Shown here piece by piece: positions 17,774-26,223 of a stretch of DNA of 64,000 bases. Source of the stretch: Corallococcus sp. (GTDB lineage Bacteria; Bacillota; Clostridia; Christensenellales; CAG-314). The position numbers and the translations under genes were made by a program. Position 1 is the first letter of the stretch. The number at the start of each line of letters is the position of its first letter. The notes under the pieces were generated by a model that ran no database searches, was not told the origin of the DNA, and was given only the letters and a program-made list of their open reading frames with translations. The stretch spans positions 29,112-93,111 of the forward strand of contig JAMPEJ010000004.1 of the NCBI GenBank assembly GCA_023665205.1. Direction: 5' to 3'.

Positions 17774-19252
17774 ATGAAAAAAAGAATTTTGTGTCTGACG
17801 CTGGTTGCCGTGCTTATTGCAAGCGCGGTCGTATTTGCCGCCTGCAACGGCAATCCGTTGGATAATGCGTCAAAAAATGCAGATAACTACACCATTGTAT
17901 GCGCGTTTGACGACGGCGCCAAAGTGCTTACCGCAGTACAAACGGTAGAGACGGTCAACCGCAGCGAAAACAGTCTAAACGCGATAAAATTTCATCTGTA
18001 TGCAAACGCCTACCGCGAAGACGCCAAAATATCCGTAGTTCCGACCGGTTACGAATCTTCCGCGTACTACCACGGCAAAAACTGGGGAGACATAACTATA
18101 GACGGCGTAAAAATAAACGGCGAACCCGCTGCATTTACCATCGAGGGCGAAGACGCAGATATCTTGTGCGTGCCTACCGCAAAAGAATGGTTCCCCGACG
18201 ACAAGGCGACGGTAGAAATTACCTACACCGTAAAACTTGCCAATCTGCGTCACCGTTTAGGATGGACGGAAAACTCCGTAAATCTAGGCAACTTCTATCC
18301 CGTTTTGTGCAAGATGGAAAACGGCAAATATTGCGACACTCCGTACTATAACGTCGGAGATCCTTACGTAACGGAAATCGCCAACTACGACGTAACGGTA
18401 AAATTTGCCGAAGATTACGTAGTCGCTTCTACAGGCAATCTTGTAGAGGCAGAATCGGCAGAAGGTTTTGTTACCTACAATTACGTAGCCAAAGCCGTGC
18501 GAGACTTTGCCATAGTCGCCAGCCAAAACTTCAAAACCTTGTCGCAAACGGTAGACGGAGTTACGATAAACTACTATTACTACAACGATGCCGACAGCGA
18601 AGCCTCCCTTGCCACCGCTGTCGGAGCATACAAATTTTTCAATCAAAACGTAGGTAAATACCCATACGACCAAATTTCCGTATGCGAAACGGAATTTTGC
18701 TTCGGCGGAATGGAATATCCGCAATTAGTAATGATAACCAGCGGAGGCAGTGCCTACCTGGAAGCGGTTGCCCACGAAATTGCTCATCAGTGGTTTTACG
18801 GAATTGTAGGCAACGACCAAATACAAAATGCTTGGATGGACGAGGGATTGGCGGAATTTTTAACGTATCTGTACTTAGACGACGCCGGAACGATGCCCCT
18901 TGCCCAAAGCATAAAAGCCAACTACAAAACTTACACCACCTATGTTGACGTATTAAACAACTACTACACCGACGTTGACATCAGTTTCCGTTCTTTGCCG
19001 GAGTACCGCAACGACAACGAATACGTTGTGATGACTTACGTTAAGGGCAGCCTTTTGTTCAATACTCTGTACGAAACTATGGGCAAAGCAAAATTCTTTA
19101 AGGCGCTTTCGGCGTACTATGACGACGCGTCGTTTACCGTAGCGCCTCCTTCGCAGATGATACAATGTTTTGCCAAAATAGGCGGAAACGAAATCGCATC
19201 CATATTCAACAATTTTGCCGAAGGTAAAGAGATATTGGGAAAATTGTATTAG
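17774..19252 (+). CDS. M1-family (gluzincin) metallopeptidase lipoprotein
   Basis: A 492-residue exported lipoprotein (signal peptide with FAAC, Cys24). The zinc-site motif HEIAH at 334-338 plus Glu357 in WMDEGLAEF fits HExxH-x18-E of family M1 aminopeptidases. The upstream FGGMEYPQ motif corresponds to the family GxMEN substrate loop, with Tyr replacing Asn. The N-terminal beta region of M1 proteins is recognisable from the YTIVCAFDD block onward. The C-terminal helical domain is reduced, so it is shorter than full M1 enzymes (about 600-900 residues). It probably trims peptides at the cell surface next to the peptide importer operon. The start at 17774 has GGAG about 9 nt upstream; a longer in-frame start exists but would lose the signal peptide. 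Confidence 0.88.
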   Translation: MKKRILCLTLVAVLIASAVVFAACNGNPLDNASKNADNYTIVCAFDDGAKVLTAVQTVETVNRSENSLNAIKFHLYANAYREDAKISVVPTGYESSAYYHGKNWGDITIDGVKINGEPAAFTIEGEDADILCVPTAKEWFPDDKATVEITYTVKLANLRHRLGWTENSVNLGNFYPVLCKMENGKYCDTPYYNVGDPYVTEIANYDVTVKFAEDYVVASTGNLVEAESAEGFVTYNYVAKAVRDFAIVASQNFKTLSQTVDGVTINYYYYNDADSEASLATAVGAYKFFNQNVGKYPYDQISVCETEFCFGGMEYPQLVMITSGGSAYLEAVAHEIAHQWFYGIVGNDQIQNAWMDEGLAEFLTYLYLDDAGTMPLAQSIKANYKTYTTYVDVLNNYYTDVDISFRSLPEYRNDNEYVVMTYVKGSLLFNTLYETMGKAKFFKALSAYYDDASFTVAPPSQMIQCFAKIGGNEIASIFNNFAEGKEILGKLY

Positions 19253-19359
19253 CAATTTGCGTATTGCGTGCGGGAAGCGACATGCAAATACAAAAAAAAA
19301 CGTCCCAAACGTTACGTTAAATAAATCGTTCAGGTTTGTATATTGAGCATAGACACTGT

Positions 19360-19397
19360 TACGCCGTTCGGTAAAAAAACGAACGGCGCAATTTTTG
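19360..19397 (+). terminator. Terminator after the M1 peptidase
   Basis: Hairpin CGCCGTTCG / CGAACGGCG with a loop of nine bases, followed by CAATTTTT on the plus strand, about 110 bp downstream of the peptidase stop. The rest of the 276-bp gap holds only the promoter of the next gene. Confidence 0.8.
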
Positions 19398-19482
19398 CAT
19401 CAAGAAACGTCGATAATCGCGAGATTGAACAAAGATTCAACCTACAAAACAAAAATCTGCGGATTGCGTTCTAATTTGCCGC

Positions 19483-19511
19483 TTGAAATATTGTTCTAAT
19501 AATGATATAAT
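19483..19511 (+). promoter_or_regulatory. Promoter of thpR
   Basis: Plus-strand -35 TTGAAA (19483-19488), 17-bp spacer and perfect -10 TATAAT (19506-19511). The predicted start near 19518 leaves only about 11 nt before the ATG, so the GAGGTG ribosome site would sit at the very 5' end of the transcript. Confidence 0.75.
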
Positions 19512-19528
19512 ACTACTGAGGTGAACGT

Positions 19529-20062
19529 ATGCGAGTATTCGTGGCGCTTTGTCTGCCGCAAAAAACAAAAGACAATTTGGCGCGCTCCGCCGAGCAAATG
19601 AAACGTTTTTCAACGCGCGGCAGTTGGGTTGCTAAAGACAACTATCACGTAACTTTGCACTTTTTGGGAGAAGTGGCGGAAAGCGATTTGCTGTTTGTGA
19701 TCAGCGCAATGGACAAAATAGGAAGTCTGCCGGCATTGACGTTGGCATTAGACAAATTTTGCGCTTGGCGCGGCAGCGACGTGATTTGCTGCAAATTGCG
19801 CAAAGACGACAATCTTGCATCGTTGCAAACTCAACTGGGCGAAAATTTGGAAGCAAACGGTTTCGACGTAGAACATCGACCGTTCCGTCCTCATGTTACG
19901 GTATGCAGAAAGGGAGCGTTCGAACTGCCTTTTTCCGAAGTAACAAAAAGCGTGGACGTATTTAATGCGCCGTTTGCAGCAAGCGAAATAGTGCTTTTCC
20001 AAACGATTTTTACGAAAGACGGCACGGAGTACAAGGAATTGTACCGAGTGTCGCTGCAATGA
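19529..20062 (+). CDS. thpR: RNA 2',3'-cyclic phosphodiesterase (ThpR / 2'-5' RNA ligase family)
   Basis: A 177-residue two-histidine phosphoesterase. The two catalytic HxTx motifs are HVTL at 40-43 and HVTV at 122-125, in the expected contexts NYHVTLHFLGEV and RPFRPHVTVCRKG. The start MRVFVALCLP is typical. Family members hydrolyse 2',3'-cyclic phosphates on RNA ends; their cellular role is not firmly settled. It is a single-gene unit with its own promoter, followed by a strong hairpin. Confidence 0.93.
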   Translation: MRVFVALCLPQKTKDNLARSAEQMKRFSTRGSWVAKDNYHVTLHFLGEVAESDLLFVISAMDKIGSLPALTLALDKFCAWRGSDVICCKLRKDDNLASLQTQLGENLEANGFDVEHRPFRPHVTVCRKGAFELPFSEVTKSVDVFNAPFAASEIVLFQTIFTKDGTEYKELYRVSLQ

Positions 20063-20138
20063 CCGCTACAAACTGAACAAATAAAAATTGCTTCTCTAAT
20101 GCGTCAATTATTATAGCAAAAAACAACAAAAACTGTTA

Positions 20139-20172
20139 TAAACTCCCGAAGTTGTTGCTTCGGGAGTTTATT
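20139..20172. terminator. Bidirectional terminator hairpin
   Basis: A perfect 13-bp stem TAAACTCCCGAAG / CTTCGGGAGTTTA with a 6-nt loop, between convergent thpR and the frameshifted gene at 20195-21668. T-rich flanks occur on both strands (TTTATTTAC on plus, several T-runs on minus), so it can serve both. Confidence 0.8.
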
Positions 20173-20194
20173 TACTGCAAAAAAACTGCTTGTA

Positions 20195-21668
20195 CTACGC
20201 TGCAAAAGAAACATTTGCGGAATTGAACATAAGCGTACCATTGAATAAAGCCTCCATATCTTTCGGCGCAATAACACGCACTCCGTTAGGCAAAATGCAA
20301 CTTCCGTTAGGTGTTACAAAACTGTTTCTTATTCCTTGTGAAAGCACAAATCCCATATCTGCCCTGCCGTGGCAATACAAACACGTTTTGTAAGTGCCCG
20401 TACCTATTGAATATAATATGGAGCCGCCCAACGACACATAATGTTTTTCCAATTTATACTCGCCGCATTCGCAATACGACCTGTGTTGCGTACCGTCTAC
20501 CCAAGTGTACGAGAAACGGTACACGTGTTCGGGTGAAACCCGAATCGAAACGTTACCGCTTGCAATTGAACCTTCTAGATACAACTGCAAATAATATTTA
20601 GCGACGCTCAATCTATAACCTTTTGTAATCGCCGTTCCTTTTTGAGTCCACAAAAGTTCCATGTCGCTGTTGTACATTTTAGCCGCTACCATACTTTTGG
20701 AAGAAGAAATATTCAACGTATAGTCCGTTGTAGCGCTTACGTTAATTTCATAAATTATATCTTTTCCCGCAGTCATACTTTTTGTCGTTGCCGACTCATT
20801 CGGCAATTGAATTGTGTTTTTTGTGTATCGGATAAATTTGATAGCGCTGTTGTAATTATAGATATCTTTGCCTACGCTTTCTGTGCCTTTATAGCTATTC
20901 TCATTAATCCAAATTCTGTCATAGGAAGGAACAAATTTATACTTCAACACCGCCGTTTTTCCAGGCTTATGATACCAAGCGTTGGTTTGCTTGTCATAAC
21001 GCATAAAATGATAATCTAACGAACCAACTCGCACGCAAATCAACTCCTGATTGTCCGCGAGTGAGGGGATGGAATCTGAGATACTGACGTTAGACATACT
21101 AAGCGCTTCCAAATCCGACTTTATTATATTTGCTAAATTATTACCGACATTCCTTCGTCATACTTTTTGCCGTTTTGCACGAAGTCTCCCGGTTGATATT
21201 GAAAATTTTTAGTATAATAGTAATTGGGCTGCTCCGCTCTATTAACGGCATATGCGTAGCAGTTGTAATTTTCCCAAACCGACTGTAATATCCGCCGCTG
21301 CTCACCCATTGTCCGTTTTCGTTTTGCACAAGACTGTCCTGCAGTTCATAAGAGGAATAATAAGTTGCCAACTCCGTAGAATAGAAAACTTTTTGCGACA
21401 ACTCTTTGAAAAATTCATAAGTTGTGTCGTGGTTGATTGCTTGATAAGCCGTAGGGTTGCCCGCAGCGATATATTCTTCTACAATATCTTCCCATCCGGA
21501 CACCGACTTGATTTTATCGGGAACTTCAACGCCGTTGTCGTTCAGAAACTGTTCCAAACTGTTTTTCGAAGCGTCAGCAAAGGCAACACCGCACAATGTC
21601 CACGCAAAAATCGCCACTGCTGCCAATACGGACAAAAGAATAATGGTTTTCCTCAAAATTGCCGTCAT
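20195..21668 (-). pseudogene. Frameshifted secreted cysteine-peptidase-like protein
   Basis: Three minus-strand frames join into one protein if two single-base deletions are assumed, near 21283 and near 21137. Frame 1 (21668 to about 21283) begins MTAILRKTIILLSVLAAVAI, a signal peptide, and ends at SSGGYYSR. Frame 2 (about 21283 to 21140) reads VWENYNCYAYAVNRAEQ then YQPGDFVQNGKKYDEGM. Frame 3 (about 21137 to 20195) reads NNLANIIKSDLEALSMSNVS and then LDYHFMRYDKQTNAWYHKPG. The NCYAYA, PGDF and HFMR...HKPG series resembles papain/NlpC-like secreted proteins (Cys then His), which is an inference. Later parts include a prepeptidase-C-like beta region and a Cys/His module (YCECG...CLYCHG). The start overlaps the upstream lipoprotein stop (ATGA). 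It is either a decaying gene or two assembly errors. Confidence 0.75.
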
Positions 21669-22213
21669 TGGACACCACCCCATATTTTTGCTTCGGTCAT
21701 TTTCTCTATTACGTATTTTTCCGAGACTGTTTGATACTTTCCGTCCACTTTCGGGAAAATTTTTGCAACCAACACTTGCGATTCCCAAGAAAATAACGGT
21801 TCTTCCCCAGTTTGAGTTATTTCCACAACGCCGTAGCCCACTATTTGTCCGTCAATTTTTACAATTATATCAACATAATCCTTGGGAATATCCATGATTT
21901 CGCGATTTTCATACGGACACCATGTAAGACTTTTTTCTGCCGTTATTTTATATGCACTCTCGTATCCAAATGCACGATCTCCAATTAACTCTGCTTTATA
22001 ACTTTTGCATTCAAATTCGGCACTTTCGTTTTCTGTACTAAAAATAATACCCAAACCGAGTGAAGACATAGCGAAGTTGTATATGCCCGAATAAATCAGA
22101 TTGGGCGCATCATCTATAACAGTCGGTTCTGCGTAGTTTCTACATGCAACGAACACTTGTATGAACATCAAGCACAAAATAATTATCAACAGTACTGTTA
22201 CTATCTTTTTCAT
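21665..22213 (-). CDS. Lipoprotein of unknown function
   Basis: A 182-residue protein. The signal peptide MKKIVTVLLIIILCLMFIQV ends at VAC (Cys24). The mature part has alternating beta-type segments (YNFAMSSLGLGIIFSTENE, DYVDIIVKIDGQIVGYGVVE) and no recognised domain. AGGAGCG lies 8 nt before the ATG at 22213, so that start was preferred to the GTG five codons upstream. It has its own promoter and overlaps the following frameshifted gene by 4 bp, which suggests the two products worked together. Confidence 0.8.
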   Translation of the reverse strand: MKKIVTVLLIIILCLMFIQVFVACRNYAEPTVIDDAPNLIYSGIYNFAMSSLGLGIIFSTENESAEFECKSYKAELIGDRAFGYESAYKITAEKSLTWCPYENREIMDIPKDYVDIIVKIDGQIVGYGVVEITQTGEEPLFSWESQVLVAKIFPKVDGKYQTVSEKYVIEKMTEAKIWGGVQ

Positions 22214-22268
22214 ATTCACGCTCCTCACTCAATTTTCACAAAGTTTATTCAAATACATCTTCGTTAAA

Positions 22269-22298
22269 ATTATACTGTGTCCGCCACTTCAATGTCAA
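22269..22298 (-). promoter_or_regulatory. Promoter of the lipoprotein/peptidase-like pair
   Basis: Minus-strand TTGACA (22293-22298), 18-bp spacer and TATAAT (22269-22274). Both hexamers are perfect consensus. The predicted start is about 50 nt before the lipoprotein ATG. Confidence 0.8.
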
Positions 22299-22384
22299 TA
22301 GCAAAAATTTATTGCAAAATACTAAAAACGAGCCGCACGTCGCATAATAACACGACGACACAGCCCGTATATATGTTTTTTCTA

Positions 22385-22807
22385 TTACATTTCTTTTATT
22401 GCGGCTTGTACGTCGCGCATATCGCACTTGCCGGCAAAGTTGGCCTTAAAGTGCTTCATTACCGTAGGTATCGACTTGTCGTCCAATTTGGCGATTTCCG
22501 CTTTTATTTCTTCTTTGGACATCATTGCGGGCAAATACGAAGCGACGAAAGCCATTTGCGCTTCCAACGCTTTGACGTTTTCTTCCCGACCCGCGCGTTC
22601 AAACGCTTCCTTTTCCTCGGCAAGTTCTTTCAAACTTTTTTGCAAAATAGCAACGACGTCCGCATCGTTAAGTTCGGCGTTTTGGGTACGCTTTTCGATT
22701 TCCGCCAGTTTTATTTTGTTTAACAAAACCGACAGTATGGCGCGAGCGTTGGTATCGTGGTTTTTGAATGCCGTAATATTGGCGTCTTTAAGTTGTTGAT
22801 AAATCAT
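22385..22807 (-). CDS. GatB/YqeY domain protein
   Basis: A 140-residue YqeY-type protein. The segments MIYQQLKDANITAFKNHDTNARAIL, ELNDADVVAILQKSLKELAEEKEAFERAGREE and KHFKANFAGKCDMRDVQAAIKEM match the family's all-helical pattern, with the closing motif close to the usual GKADGKLVNxLVK. The domain is related to the tRNA-binding tail of the GatB amidotransferase subunit, but stand-alone copies have no settled function. The ATG overlaps the stop of the SMC-like gene by 4 bp (ATGA). Confidence 0.92.
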   Translation of the reverse strand: MIYQQLKDANITAFKNHDTNARAILSVLLNKIKLAEIEKRTQNAELNDADVVAILQKSLKELAEEKEAFERAGREENVKALEAQMAFVASYLPAMMSKEEIKAEIAKLDDKSIPTVMKHFKANFAGKCDMRDVQAAIKEM

Positions 22808-25800
22808 TGTGCTGCACCTTCGCTTTTTTGTTGTTGACGAGAATATTTGACAACGTAGCTGATGTTATCCATCTTTAGAAGCATTTCGGACAACAATTTT
22901 TTGTCAACGTTAATGCGTTCCTCAAATATCAGCCATCTGCCCTCCGTGGCATCGGTATTTGGCACTGCCAAAACAAGACTTATATACACCGCCGTTTTTG
23001 TGTCCAAATCCAAATCGTCGTAAGCGTACTTTTCGCCGTCCAACTCCGCAATTGTTTTGCCGCCCTCTTCGCGCAAGACGTAAGGCTTGCCGGTTATGGC
23101 ATTGAGATATTGCGTTGCTACTCCCATTGTAGACTTTATTTTGTCGGCGATAAGCAATCCTATGATATCGTTATGATTGATACTGGTATTAAGCGTATTG
23201 AGCGTACGCGCTTCCACCGCCGCCGCCGTAACGCGTATTTTGGCTGTGCTAGCGGACACGTACAGTTCCATTTGTTCTTGACGGCTTTGTTCCAACTTTT
23301 CCTTGCGGCGAGACAACTTGTCTATTTCCTTTTGCTTTTCGTCTATTTCCGCGTCCGTTACATAAGATATGGAATCGTCTTTCAATATTGTATAGTAATT
23401 GTCGATACGCTCGGCAAGGTTGGTTTTGACAGCGTCGTACTCGGCGATCTCGCGGCGAAGTTCGTCGTAAGTATCGTCCAAGTTCATCGCGGCAATCTTG
23501 TCCATATCCAAACCCTTCAAGTTGACCTCAAACTGTAATTCCTGATACAGTTCGTCGTACTCGCGCGATTTGGTTTCGTACAGCCACTGCGCTTTTTCCA
23601 ATTCCAAACGCTTTTTGAAAACTTCTTTTTCCACCTGTTGTTTGGAATCCAACAACATTTGGCGCTCGTCCTCCACGTCGCCCAATTCGTAACGGAAGTT
23701 GGCTACGGCTTGTTCCAAATCGTCGCTACCGGCAAACTTTTTGGCCTTTTCCGTAGATTGAGCAATTTGCGACTCGTTGACTTTTATAGTCTTTGTAATT
23801 TCCGTTATCGCGGCGTTTAAGTCGTCCAACTTGGAATTGATACCCTCGAGTTGACGGCAAATTGCCGTGTACTGTTCGTAACCGGAAGACAATCTTTCTC
23901 CGATGTCCGACAGGTTTTCTTTCATTTTATCGTTGGTGGAAACAAGCGTATCTACCGAAGACTGAGTGGCGTCCAGTTGCGACTGAGTTTCCTGCAAGTA
24001 ACGCAAACGGGAGCGAAGCGCGCTAAGTTTGGAACGGGCGCTTTCCGTATAACGTTTCAGTTCGGCAAGTTCCGCCTCTCCGCGTACTGCGTCCTGCTGC
24101 ACGTCCAAAAGATACTTGGTGCCGTTATCGCTGTTTAACGCTTTCAAGTAGTTGAACACCGTTTCCGAACTGTTTTGAGCCACTATTTCGTTGTAGCGAT
24201 TGTTTATATTTTCCTTTTCGCCGGTTAGCGTAGCCATTTCGGCGGCGTTGATTTCCACATGGCGTTTAATTTCCCTGATGGAACCTTCGAGTTGAGCGGC
24301 GCGATCCACAAGTTGATCGCGATCTACGCTGCGCTGAGAAATTTCCTGTTCCAAGGCTTCCACTTCCTGATCGTGGAAATCCGCAGTAACTGCAAACACG
24401 CTGGACGCGTCGTCGTTGTAGACTTTTTGACTGTTCAAAAACACTTCGCGCTTAAACTCTTCCTGCTTGCGCAGCAAAGTTTTGTTGCGTTCCGCCTCCA
24501 ACTTACTGCGGCTGTTTTCCAGTTGCAAAATGCGGTAACGGTAATCTTCCATTGCACGTTCCAAGTTACGCTGTTTTTCAAGAAGCGACATATTTATGGC
24601 TTCCAACTTGGAGTACTTAGCGTCCAATACCTGCAATATAGTGTCCTTAGCTTTTATCGGAGTGACCGCAACGTCCAACTCAGCAACGGAACGGAAACGT
24701 TTGACTTGAATTACCAAAGCGCTTTCCTTTTCCGCAATTTGACTTTCTTTTACGGCAAGTTCGCTTTGTAATTTTTCAATTTGAGAGTTCACTTCGTCGA
24801 TTTTAACGTCAACGCGTACCGTTTCCAACAACTCCCCGACGGATTTCGCAGGAATATTAAAAGCTTCCAAACTGGACTTAACGTCGCCGAGAGATTTTTC
24901 CACGCTGTCCAACTTATTGACGTACATCGTGCGTTCGCTGACCAAACGTTGCTGTTTTTCGGTAAGATCCAAAAGTTGCTCGTTAAGGCGTTTGTTTTCC
25001 TCGTAAAGCGACGCCACGTAGGACAATTCCGTATTGATACTTTCTATACGGTTACGCTTATCTTGCGTCAAGGCAAACTGACGCTGCTTTTCCTCCAACT
25101 GTTGGTTGACGGACGCAAGTTCGTTTTCCTGCCACTCCAATTCCGTCGTGATACCGTAACGCTTTTTTTCGTATTCGGCGCGTTGCTGTCCCACTTGCTG
25201 CAATGTACGAACCTTGGGAACAAGCACGGCAATATCGTCGCGCAATTTTATGCGCTCGCGGCCTTCCTCTATTTCTTCCTGATGTTCCGTAAGCAGTTTG
25301 TATTTTTTTTGCGCGTCCTCTAATTTTTGCGCAATATCCGTGTGAATGTTGCCGACCGTACGTTTTGCTTTCATTTCGCCAAGTTGCGCGGTAGCAACAG
25401 TGATGTCGCGGGATACTGCGTCGAGGTCGGCGTTTATTTCGTCCAATTTTTCCGGAGATACGGCGGGAATTTCACCCAGAGCGGAAAACTCTTTGACGCG
25501 TTTGACGGCACGGTCTTTCAGGTCGCGCGCGGCGCGGCTGGACGACAAAATTTCGTCTTTGACTTCCGACAGCATGCGTATTTCGTCAAACAAGAACAGA
25601 TCGCCATGGAAATTTTCCACTGCTTTGTTGTTGACGTAATGCATTTTGAGCATGTCGGACAACTCTTCCTTTAATATATCCTCTACGTAACTTACCGCGT
25701 TTTTATTGCGGGCAACGACCGTCCAACGTCCGTCGACGTGTTTTTTAAGTACGCTGCGAGTAGCGCCGTCATCGTTGTGCAATCTTGCAAGAGAGTATTG

Positions 25801-25995
25801 TTCGCCATCCAAATCGAATGTGACTTCTACGTCCTTTTGATTTTCCGATTCCTCCTTGAAACAAAACTCCAAATAGGAATTGAGGTGCCCGCCTTTTGAC
25901 GTGCAAATTTCCTTGCCCTGGCTTGCGGTGCCGAAGGTGAAGATCTGCTTTTCTTTAGTTTGAGAATCGATGGCTATGACTTTGCTGATTCGCAT
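22804..25995 (-). CDS. SMC/Rad50-like coiled-coil protein with degenerate ATPase motifs
   Basis: A 1063-residue protein with an N-terminal globular part (about 1-165), very long Glu/Lys/Gln-rich coiled-coil segments (about 170-900) and a C-terminal globular part (about 950-1063), the layout of SMC/Rad50/SbcC proteins. The N-terminal P-loop position reads GTASQGKE (22-29), which has GxxxxGK but Glu where Ser or Thr is expected. The C-terminal signature region reads DDLDLDTKTAVYISLVLAV in place of LSGGExxxxAL. RWLIFEERINVDKKLLSEML occupies the Walker B/D-loop position. Nucleotide use is therefore uncertain. GGAGAAAG precedes the start. It is coupled to the YqeY gene and divergent from the dnaD-like operon, so a role in DNA maintenance is plausible but inferred. 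Confidence 0.7.
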   Translation of the reverse strand: MRISKVIAIDSQTKEKQIFTFGTASQGKEICTSKGGHLNSYLEFCFKEESENQKDVEVTFDLDGEQYSLARLHNDDGATRSVLKKHVDGRWTVVARNKNAVSYVEDILKEELSDMLKMHYVNNKAVENFHGDLFLFDEIRMLSEVKDEILSSSRAARDLKDRAVKRVKEFSALGEIPAVSPEKLDEINADLDAVSRDITVATAQLGEMKAKRTVGNIHTDIAQKLEDAQKKYKLLTEHQEEIEEGRERIKLRDDIAVLVPKVRTLQQVGQQRAEYEKKRYGITTELEWQENELASVNQQLEEKQRQFALTQDKRNRIESINTELSYVASLYEENKRLNEQLLDLTEKQQRLVSERTMYVNKLDSVEKSLGDVKSSLEAFNIPAKSVGELLETVRVDVKIDEVNSQIEKLQSELAVKESQIAEKESALVIQVKRFRSVAELDVAVTPIKAKDTILQVLDAKYSKLEAINMSLLEKQRNLERAMEDYRYRILQLENSRSKLEAERNKTLLRKQEEFKREVFLNSQKVYNDDASSVFAVTADFHDQEVEALEQEISQRSVDRDQLVDRAAQLEGSIREIKRHVEINAAEMATLTGEKENINNRYNEIVAQNSSETVFNYLKALNSDNGTKYLLDVQQDAVRGEAELAELKRYTESARSKLSALRSRLRYLQETQSQLDATQSSVDTLVSTNDKMKENLSDIGERLSSGYEQYTAICRQLEGINSKLDDLNAAITEITKTIKVNESQIAQSTEKAKKFAGSDDLEQAVANFRYELGDVEDERQMLLDSKQQVEKEVFKKRLELEKAQWLYETKSREYDELYQELQFEVNLKGLDMDKIAAMNLDDTYDELRREIAEYDAVKTNLAERIDNYYTILKDDSISYVTDAEIDEKQKEIDKLSRRKEKLEQSRQEQMELYVSASTAKIRVTAAAVEARTLNTLNTSINHNDIIGLLIADKIKSTMGVATQYLNAITGKPYVLREEGGKTIAELDGEKYAYDDLDLDTKTAVYISLVLAVPNTDATEGRWLIFEERINVDKKLLSEMLLKMDNISYVVKYSRQQQKSEGAAQ

Positions 25996-26046
25996 ACCGC
26001 TTTCTCCGTTTTACTTTTTGTTTTGCGCCGCAACGGCAAATAAGTG

Positions 26047-26075
26047 TTGCTAACGACAAAGATTTGTGATAAAAT
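26047..26075 (+). promoter_or_regulatory. Possible promoter of the dnaD-like operon
   Basis: Plus-strand TTGCTA (26047-26052), 17-bp spacer and TAAAAT (26070-26075), about 150 bp before the dnaD-like start. It would overlap the divergent SMC-like transcription unit. Moderate match only. Confidence 0.4.
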
Positions 26076-26123
26076 ATTTTCCACTAAGTTGAGCGAGTGC
26101 GATATACACCCACTTTACTGATT

Positions 26124-26152
26124 ATTATATACTATCAAAAAAAAATAATCAA
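26124..26152 (-). promoter_or_regulatory. Promoter of the SMC-like/yqeY operon
   Basis: Minus-strand TTGATT (26147-26152), 17-bp spacer containing a run of nine T, and TATAAT (26124-26129). The start of transcription would be near 26117, about 120 nt before the SMC-like ATG. Confidence 0.65.
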
Positions 26153-26223
26153 GACATTATTTGTAAAAGAAACAAATATCACTAAACAGCAAACGTAAAA
26201 TCGTTTTACACAAGAGGTACGCA

